From Actinomycetota bacterium (GTDB taxonomy: Bacteria > Actinomycetota > Acidimicrobiia > Acidimicrobiales > AC-14): a stretch of DNA of 6,469 bases. The notes beneath the pieces are model-generated. The model did not search any database and had not been told where the DNA came from. It saw only the letters and a program-made list of their open reading frames with translations. Below are positions 1-4,165 of the stretch, one piece after another; position 1 is the first letter of the stretch; every line of letters starts with the position of its first letter. The DNA lies in the NCBI GenBank assembly GCA_020200615.1, contig JAIVIH010000062.1, forward strand, positions 1 through 6,469. Direction: 5' to 3'. A program made the position numbers and the translations under genes.

Positions 1-77
1 GCCCTCGGGTGCGGGGCTTCGAGCCCGCTGCCCTGGGTGGCGACCAGCGCTGGGACAGCGTGTGGCTGACGCTGTAG
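1..77 (+). CDS. 3' end of an unidentified gene (partial)
   Basis: Reading from base 3, an open frame runs to a TAG stop at 75-77 and gives a 24-residue C-terminal tail containing RGFEPAALGGDQRWDSVW. The composition looks protein-like, and the frame ends 9 bp before the stop of the convergent membrane-protein gene, which is how neighbouring convergent genes usually sit. The other two plus-strand frames give less protein-like peptides. The tail is too short to assign to a family, so no function is proposed. No terminator hairpin is visible in the short gap after it. Confidence 0.4.
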   Translation, partial: PRVRGFEPAALGGDQRWDSVWLTL

Positions 78-86
78 GCGACCCCG

Positions 87-557
87 CTAGGGCTGATCGG
101 CCGGGTCGGCCACTGCTGGCTCGGCGTCGGCCAGGTCACCCCAGTGGGCCGTGACCCACAGCAGCCCCAGGCCGAACACGGCCAGGGACGAGGACGTGTG
201 GTAGATGGTGCCCGTCCATGGGGCTTCGTCCCGCAGGGCCTGAGCGACCAGGGGCAAGTGGGTCGCCATCATCCAGAATCCGGCCAGCAGGACGGCCATG
301 CCCGCCAGCAGGGGGAGCATGCTCTGGCCGTTCTCCGCCTTGCGGCCCCGCATCAGCAGCATGACCAGGGACACGGCCACCACCAGGATCCCGGGAACGA
401 CGTGGTCGGCGAACTCGACGCGGTCTGACGTGTTGAGCTCGGGGCTGACGTACCGGGGCAGCATGCCCCAGACCCCGACCACCAGTCCCATTAGCGGCAG
501 CCATCGCCGCACGTCGGAGGACGGGCGCGGCCCCGCGTCCTCCGGCTCGGTGCTCAA
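87..557 (-). CDS. Four-helix integral membrane protein of unknown function, last gene of the operon
   Basis: A 156-aa protein with four predicted membrane segments at about residues 20-34, 53-70, 80-97 and 118-136. It has a short polar N-terminus and an acidic, proline-containing C-terminal tail. The start is TTG at 555-557 (reading TTG AGC ACC GAG), only 3 nt after the TGA of the preceding ATPase gene. No Shine-Dalgarno sequence is visible, so translation is probably coupled to that gene. Histidines at residues 52, 100, 120 and 138 sit near the ends of the helices. This would suit a metal- or haem-binding membrane protein but proves nothing. The layout distantly recalls SPW-repeat small membrane proteins, though I cannot establish homology. 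Its place behind two CooC-type ATPases suggests it is a membrane partner of that system. That the frame is coding is well supported; its function is unknown. Confidence 0.8.
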   Translation of the reverse strand: MSTEPEDAGPRPSSDVRRWLPLMGLVVGVWGMLPRYVSPELNTSDRVEFADHVVPGILVVAVSLVMLLMRGRKAENGQSMLPLLAGMAVLLAGFWMMATHLPLVAQALRDEAPWTGTIYHTSSSLAVFGLGLLWVTAHWGDLADAEPAVADPADQP

Positions 558-560
558 GGC

Positions 561-1298
561 TCAGTTCGGGTTGGGGGCCAGGCGTTCGGCCAGGCCCACC
601 AGGGCCAGCACCGCGGGGGCATCGGGGGCGAAGTCGACCGGGGCCACGCCCTGGCGGTCGGCGGCCCGGATGGCCGGGTCCTCGGGGACGGGCACGACCT
701 CGACGCCGGGGAAGGCGGCCTGGATGGTGGCCAGGTCTTCCTCGCCCCGGATCCGGTTGGCGATGATCACGACCCGCTTCAACAGCCGCTCGCGGGCCAG
801 CTCGACGGCCCTGAGCCCGACCTCGATGGACTTGGGCGTGGCCTCGACGACTACCAGCACGGCGTCCACCCGCTGCTCGCCCAGGCGGGTGAGCGTGCCC
901 ACGCCGGCCTCGAAGTCGGCGATGACCGTCTCATCGGTGAACTCCACGGACCCGAGCAACTGCTCGGGAGAAAGGCCACATCAGAGTCAGCCAGGTTCGG
1001 GATTGTCGATGCGTGACACGACGGCCAAGCGGACCCCGTCGGGGCCGTCGGAGCCGTAGCGCGAGAGCAGGGTGTCCCAGGTGGGAGCGTGCTGCTCCTC
1101 GCCCTCGTCCAGCGCCTGACGCATCGACACCAACCGCTCGGTCTCCTCGTCGCCCACACCCAGGGAGATGCCCAGGTTGGGGTTGGAGTCACAGTCGAGG
1201 GCGACGACGGCCAGCCCTTGGCGGGCGAGGGTGCGGGCGATGACCGACGACGTGGTCGTCTTGCCCGACCCACCCTTTCCCACGACGGCCAGCTTCAT
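561..1298 (-). CDS. CooC-type P-loop ATPase with two in-frame TGA codons: candidate selenoprotein (Sec-Leu-Sec-Cys)
   Basis: With both TGAs read through, this is a 245-aa protein, close to the usual CooC length of about 250. CooC is the ATPase that loads nickel into carbon monoxide dehydrogenase. The deviant Walker A GKGGSGKT is at residues 7-14, with signature Lys8. Switch I is DCDSNPN, with Asp35 and Asp37. Switch II/Walker B is DFEAG at 128-132, followed by a TLTRL helix like the EHLTRG of CooC, then the conserved IIANRI strand. TGA-CTC-TGA occupies codons 104-106 and is followed by Cys107. Both sides are in one frame, and alignment places the two TGAs on the CooC CxC cysteines that bind metal at the dimer interface. 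ATG at 1296-1298 overlaps the upstream stop (ATGA), with a GAGGAG site 8 nt before it. Alternatives are a pseudogene with two nonsense mutations or sequencing error. An ATPase of this family is near certain; selenocysteine is a strong inference. Confidence 0.85.
951..968 (-). promoter_or_regulatory. Candidate bacterial SECIS hairpin inside the coding region
   Basis: In the mRNA, CCCGAGC (968-962) pairs perfectly with GCTCGGG (957-951) around an AGUU loop (961-958), a 7-bp stem. The loop starts 19 nt after the second TGA and 25 nt after the first. These distances fall within the range I know for bacterial SECIS elements; the loop in E. coli fdhF starts about 17 nt after its UGA. Bacterial SECIS loops need a G among the first loop bases, and here G is second and followed by U, as in the GU of fdhF that SelB reads. 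The linker before the stem is U-rich, with the codons TGT, CTT and TCT. No T-run follows the stem, so it is not an intrinsic terminator. Whether the local SelB recognises it is inferred. Confidence 0.65.
981..989 (-). other. Recoded TGA-CTC-TGA (candidate selenocysteine codons 104 and 106)
   Basis: On the minus strand the codons are TGA (989-987), CTC (986-984), TGA (983-981) and then TGT Cys (980-978). The frame before and after is the same and encodes continuous CooC-like sequence. TGA ends most other genes here (stops at 561, 1295, 2065, 3993 and 4166), so the code itself is standard. The two TGAs coincide with the two Cys codons of the family CxC motif, each one base from a Cys codon. That position is the least likely to be hit twice by chance and is typical of Sec/Cys exchange in selenoproteins. 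Confidence 0.75.
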
Positions 1299-2068
1299 TT
1301 GCCATTCTCCTCGAGCAAGCGGTTCACCAGAGACTCTACTGCCCGTACGGCCTCTGAATCAGGAGCATCGTCGATGGGGGCCCGCCTCTGGCGCTCGGCG
1401 TCGGCGAAGGCCTCGTCCCAAGGGACGGCCCCCACCACATCGAGCCCGGTGCGCCGCTTGACCAGGTCGACGTCGTCCGGCTCCCGGACCTTGTTGGCCA
1501 CCGCCAGCACCCGCTCGGGCCCGTTCTCCAGGGACGCCATGCGGGCCAGGCGACGGGCCGACAGCAGGCCCGCAGCCGAGGGCTCGACCACGACGAGCAC
1601 GGTGCGGGCGAAGCTCCCCCAGCCGGTGAAGGCCTGGCGGGTGCCCCCCGGAAGGTCGCCCACCACGCTCCAGCGGTCGTCGGGCAGCTCCTTGGTGATT
1701 TGGCGGAAGGCCAGCTGCGAGCGGAACAGCTGCTGGCCGACCTGGCCGTTGGTGCCGATCTTGCCGAACTGCAGGAAGCGGACGCCGTCGGGGGCGTCGA
1801 CGGCGTAGCGCTCGACCGCCTCGGCCGCGTCCAGGCCCTCCCGCAGGCGGTAGCGGGGGCCCGTCTCCCCCTCCTTCCGCTCCACCACGGCGTCGTCGGG
1901 GATGCGGACGTCGCAGTCGATGTCCAGGCCGAGGGAGAAGGCGAGCCCGGGCAGCGGGTCCGAGTCCACGGCCAGGACGGGCTCGCCCCGGCGGGCGAGG
2001 AAGCGGCAGAACGTGCCGGCGATGGCCGACTTGCCGGCTCCGCCTTTTCCTACGAAGGCCAACCTCAT
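1295..2068 (-). CDS. CooC/MinD-type P-loop ATPase lacking the CxC motif
   Basis: A 257-aa SIMIBI-class ATPase, paralogous to the next gene of the operon. The deviant Walker A GKGGAGKS is at residues 7-14 with Lys8. Switch I is DSDPLPGL, with Asp35 and Asp37. The switch II region is GDLPGGTRQ with Asp138. The VLVVVEPS strand and the VANKV guanine/adenine-contact motif follow in the usual order. Where the sister protein has Sec-Leu-Sec-Cys and classical CooC has Cys-x-Cys, this one reads IGTNGQVGQQ and has no cysteine, so it should not form that metal site. The ATG at 2066-2068 overlaps the preceding stop as ATGA and has an AAGGAGG site 10 nt upstream. Proteins of this fold dimerise through the nucleotide, so pairing with the sister ATPase is plausible but inferred. 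The substrate is unknown. Confidence 0.88.
   Translation of the reverse strand: MRLAFVGKGGAGKSAIAGTFCRFLARRGEPVLAVDSDPLPGLAFSLGLDIDCDVRIPDDAVVERKEGETGPRYRLREGLDAAEAVERYAVDAPDGVRFLQFGKIGTNGQVGQQLFRSQLAFRQITKELPDDRWSVVGDLPGGTRQAFTGWGSFARTVLVVVEPSAAGLLSARRLARMASLENGPERVLAVANKVREPDDVDLVKRRTGLDVVGAVPWDEAFADAERQRRAPIDDAPDSEAVRAVESLVNRLLEENGK
1307..1312 (-). promoter_or_regulatory. Ribosome binding site of the TGA-containing ATPase gene
   Basis: GAGGAG lies 8 nt before the ATG at 1298-1296, inside the 3' end of the preceding ATPase gene. It fixes the start of the candidate selenoprotein gene and shows that this gene has its own initiation signal despite the ATGA overlap. Confidence 0.7.
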
Positions 2069-3594
2069 GTGTGTGCAGCCTCCTTGGGCGCCGGCGTCGC
2101 CGGGCTCGGTGGTCCGACCAGGGCCGCGGCCAGGGCGGCCGCCCCGATGACGAAGAGAACCAGGATTACCGGCCAGCGCCCGAGGAAGGGCACCTCCTCG
2201 GCGAAGGTGACCCGGGCGGCGGCGATGTCCTGGGACTCGTCGGCCTCGGTGCCCTCCCTGGTGTCCGTCCACGCCACCACGGCCCGGTTTCCCCAGCTGT
2301 CGAGGCCCAGCTTGGTGCCGAAGTCGGTGCCGTGGAGGAGGCTGGCCGACGGGCCGATGCCGGAGTCGAACGACTCCGAGGACACGAGGCGGTTGGTGAA
2401 CGTGCGTCCGGCGTCGTCGGAGCTGGCCACGAAGGCGTCGGTCAGCACGTTGCGGGAGTCGCGCCGCCGGTCGAGGAAGAGGACGTCCACCCGGCCATCA
2501 TCGCTGACCGCCACCTTGGGCAGGTACTGGTTCGTCCCGTCCTGCATCCGGTTGTCGTTGACCCGCACCCCTCCCGACCACGTGGTCCCCCCGTCGGGGG
2601 AGCGCTTGATGAAGACATCCTCGTCACCGTTGCGTCCGTCGGACCAGACGGCGTAGAGGTCGCCCTCGGGTCCCGCGGCCATGGAGGGGAACTCCGGCAG
2701 GTACACGAGGAAGCGGCGAGTGGGGATGAGGCCGGCCTCGAACTCCACGCCGCGGGAGAACGACTTGCCCCCGTCGGTCGAGCGGGCGACGACCAGGCCG
2801 AAGGGGTCCTCGAACACCGGCCCTTCGAGGTTCTCGAAGTCACGCCGGTCGCCCTTGTAGTCCTGGTAGATGACGCTGACGTTGCCCCTGCGGTCGACGA
2901 CGGGACTGGCCGCCCCCACCCGCTCGCGCTGGGAGTCGCTGACCACCACCGGCGTCGAGAAGGTCCGGCCGCCAGGGGTCAGGTGGGCGGCCACGACGGG
3001 ATTGACCCCCAGCAGGCTGAGGAGCCCGGTGTCCCGTCCCTGGAGCCACGTGGCGTGGACGGTCTTGTCCGCGGCGACCGCCAGCCGGGCCTGGAACGTG
3101 AGCTCGCCCGCGACTCGTATGACGTCGCCGAGGGTCCGGCCCCCGTCGGTGGACGTGGCCAACCACAGGTTGGCCGGGCTGTTGCCGTTTCCCTCGAGGT
3201 TGACGTAGAGGGCGTAGAGCTTGCCGTCGGCGTCGAAGGCGATGTCGGGCCCGAACGGGCAGGGCCGTCCGTCGACGGTGGCCGAGCACGGAGGCGTGCC
3301 CGCGGGAACGGGCAGGTCGGTGGGCGCCCACGTCTTTCCTCCGTCCCGGCTGTGCTGGATGAGGGCGGAGTAGTTGGGCCGGTCGATCCGGTAGCTGACG
3401 ACCACGTTGTCTGGGTCCACGGGGTTGTGGACGATGGTGGGCGAGTTGATGGCGTCAATGCGCGAAGCCCCTCTGAGCAGGGCGTTTCCCGACACCGTCG
3501 TGGTGCGACCGGTGGTGAGCAGGAGTGCGGCGCCGACCACGCCTGCCAACCCGCAGAGTACGGCCACGGAGGCCAGAGCGTTCCTGCGGCCCAT
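2065..3594 (-). CDS. Membrane-anchored BNR/Asp-box beta-propeller (sialidase-like fold), first gene of the operon
   Basis: A 509-aa protein with an N-terminal signal-anchor helix (about residues 8-27, after MGRRN) and a C-terminal helix (about 474-494), leaving a large extracytoplasmic domain. That domain carries five Asp-box motifs, which cap the blades of sialidase-type propellers: SRDGGKTW at 82, STDGGRTL at 148, STDGGKSF at 272, SPDGGTTW at 332 and SSDDAGRTF at 391. I do not see a convincing arginine triad, so enzymatic sialidase activity is not claimed; a binding or scaffold role is as likely. The ATG at 3592-3594 is chosen because it directly precedes the anchor helix; the frame stays open upstream, but that part translates to low-complexity sequence. 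No clear Shine-Dalgarno site precedes it. Its 3' end overlaps the ATPase gene (ATGA), which ties this surface protein to the ATPases. Confidence 0.85.
   Translation of the reverse strand: MGRRNALASVAVLCGLAGVVGAALLLTTGRTTTVSGNALLRGASRIDAINSPTIVHNPVDPDNVVVSYRIDRPNYSALIQHSRDGGKTWAPTDLPVPAGTPPCSATVDGRPCPFGPDIAFDADGKLYALYVNLEGNGNSPANLWLATSTDGGRTLGDVIRVAGELTFQARLAVAADKTVHATWLQGRDTGLLSLLGVNPVVAAHLTPGGRTFSTPVVVSDSQRERVGAASPVVDRRGNVSVIYQDYKGDRRDFENLEGPVFEDPFGLVVARSTDGGKSFSRGVEFEAGLIPTRRFLVYLPEFPSMAAGPEGDLYAVWSDGRNGDEDVFIKRSPDGGTTWSGGVRVNDNRMQDGTNQYLPKVAVSDDGRVDVLFLDRRRDSRNVLTDAFVASSDDAGRTFTNRLVSSESFDSGIGPSASLLHGTDFGTKLGLDSWGNRAVVAWTDTREGTEADESQDIAAARVTFAEEVPFLGRWPVILVLFVIGAAALAAALVGPPSPATPAPKEAAHT
2079..2085 (-). 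promoter_or_regulatory. Ribosome binding site of the CxC-less ATPase gene
   Basis: AAGGAGG, a near-perfect anti-16S match, lies 10 nt before the ATG at 2068-2066 and within the last codons of the beta-propeller gene. It supports that ATG over upstream in-frame alternatives. Confidence 0.75.
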
Positions 3595-3625
3595 CGAAGG
3601 CGACTGTAGCCAGCAGAAAAGGGGG

Positions 3626-3661
3626 CGAGAAGGGGCCCCTCTTGCGAGAGACCCCTTCTCG
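3626..3661 (-). promoter_or_regulatory. Long stem-loop in the probable 5' leader of the ATPase operon
   Basis: CGAGAAGGGG (3626-3635) and CCCCTTCTCG (3652-3661) form a perfect 10-bp inverted repeat. The interior adds a second short stem, CTCT (3639-3642) with AGAG (3647-3650). If transcription of the propeller gene starts upstream of 3661, this is a strong leader structure about 30 nt before the start codon. It could affect translation or early termination; a short TTTT (3617-3620 on the complement) lies beyond it, after a C-run. It could also be a DNA operator. Confidence 0.5.
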
Positions 3662-3671
3662 GGAGGGGGTT

Positions 3672-3688
3672 TGCACCGCAGAGGTGCA
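3672..3688. promoter_or_regulatory. 17-bp inverted repeat, operator-like
   Basis: TGCACC and GGTGCA flank a 5-bp GCAGA spacer, a perfect 6-bp dyad between two divergent genes. The size and spacing suit a dimeric regulator, but no regulator is encoded in the window and the motif is not one I recognise. Confidence 0.35.
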
Positions 3689-3715
3689 CGCGCACGTCTA
3701 CCCGGCCGGAAAAAC

Positions 3716-3754
3716 CTCAAACCAACTTTCTTGGATTTTTTGTTCGGGTTTGGG
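3716..3754. repeat. Imperfect inverted repeat around an AT-rich patch
   Basis: CAAACC (3718-3723) pairs with GGTTTG (3747-3752), and a wobble plus one more pair extend the arms to about 8 bp. The spacer holds the T-run of the region. It could be an operator or promoter element for either direction. The loop is too long and the stem too weak for a confident terminator. Confidence 0.3.
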
Positions 3755-3782
3755 AGGAGCCGCGGGCGGGCAGTTCTTGAGG

Positions 3783-3995
3783 ATGGAGCTACTGCTGCTG
3801 GTTCTCGTGGTGGTCGTGGTTCTGGCCCTGGTCGGAGGCTTCCGAGGGCCCGCCTGGTACGGCGGTCGCCGCAGCCGAGGGCCTGTGGTTCGGGAAACGG
3901 TCTACGAGGACGAGCCCGTGCGCAGGGAGCATGTGGTCGAGGAGATCGTGGAGGACGTTCCCGTCTCCCGTCGCCGGCGTATCGTCGACTACTGA
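3783..3995 (+). CDS. Small single-helix membrane protein with a charged cytoplasmic tail
   Basis: A 70-aa protein with a very hydrophobic Leu/Val helix at residues 2-18. A Gly/Arg-rich turn follows, then a tail of alternating Val and charged residues (VVRETVYEDEPVRREHVVEE) ending in RRRRIVDY. The Val/Glu/Arg rhythm resembles stress-related DUF2382-type repeats, but only loosely. The ATG at 3783 is preferred; a TTG two codons upstream is also in frame. No well-spaced ribosome site is visible, which would fit leaderless translation common in actinobacteria. The TGA overlaps the ATG of the next gene (TGATG), so the two are coupled. Family and role are unknown. Confidence 0.65.
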   Translation: MELLLLVLVVVVVLALVGGFRGPAWYGGRRSRGPVVRETVYEDEPVRREHVVEEIVEDVPVSRRRRIVDY

Positions 3996-4147
3996 TGACG
4001 CCGCCGGTCGCGTCCGACGACCTCGACTTCCTGACTGACGACGAGCAAACCGCCTTCCCGGTCCACCCCGTGACCCTGGTGGTGGGTCTACTGGCCGTCC
4101 TCATGTTGGTGTGGGCCCTCATGTGGCTCCCCGTCGCCTTCGTCTAG
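3995..4147 (+). CDS. 50-aa small membrane protein, coupled to the upstream small gene
   Basis: The ATG at 3995-3997 shares a base with the preceding TGA. The 50-aa product has an acidic N-terminal half (SDDLDFLTDDEQ), a linker, and one membrane helix at about residues 27-48 (VTLVVGLLAVLMLVWALMWL), ending almost at the C-terminus. It is too short to be a reliable call on length alone. The stop-start overlap, the clean soluble-then-helix design and the matching small membrane protein just upstream support a real gene. It ends 18 bp from the convergent permease stop. No family is recognised. Confidence 0.6.
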   Translation: MTPPVASDDLDFLTDDEQTAFPVHPVTLVVGLLAVLMLVWALMWLPVAFV

Positions 4148-4165
4148 ACCGCCTCTTCCACCCCC

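Larger units (their letters stand above)
3595..3782. promoter_or_regulatory. Divergent intergenic region rich in inverted repeats
   Basis: This 188-bp gap separates the minus-strand operon from the plus-strand small membrane genes, so it should hold both promoters. It contains several palindromes (3626-3661, 3672-3688, 3702-3709, 3716-3754) and a more AT-rich patch at about 3709-3750. I could not find a convincing -35/-10 pair for either direction. The plus-strand gene has GGAGGAG about 23 nt before its ATG, too far for an ordinary ribosome site. Confidence 0.5.

Noticed and set aside
561..959. A separate gene starting at TTG 959 encoding only the C-terminal half of the ATPase
   Set aside because: There is no ribosome site before it, the TTG lies inside the hairpin, and the piece would lack the P-loop. 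The frame is identical to the upstream half, so read-through explains it better.
951..968. Intrinsic terminator between two ATPase gene halves
   Set aside because: The stem is followed by UCCGUGG on the minus strand and by agaaagg on the plus strand, with no T-run either way.
981..989. Genome-wide reassignment of TGA (genetic code 4 or 25)
   Set aside because: Most other genes in the window end at TGA at plausible C-termini and overlaps, and high GC with actinobacterial gene style does not fit those code variants.
2071..3609. Long plus-strand open frame opposite the propeller gene
   Set aside because: It is a GC-rich antisense shadow with low-complexity Gly/Val/Arg content and no recognisable motif. 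The same applies to the long plus-strand frame at 4320-5918.
3621..3669. G-quadruplex in the G-rich part of the intergenic region
   Set aside because: The G-tracts are separated by about 25 bases in one place and lie in the arms of a stable stem, so a hairpin is the better reading.
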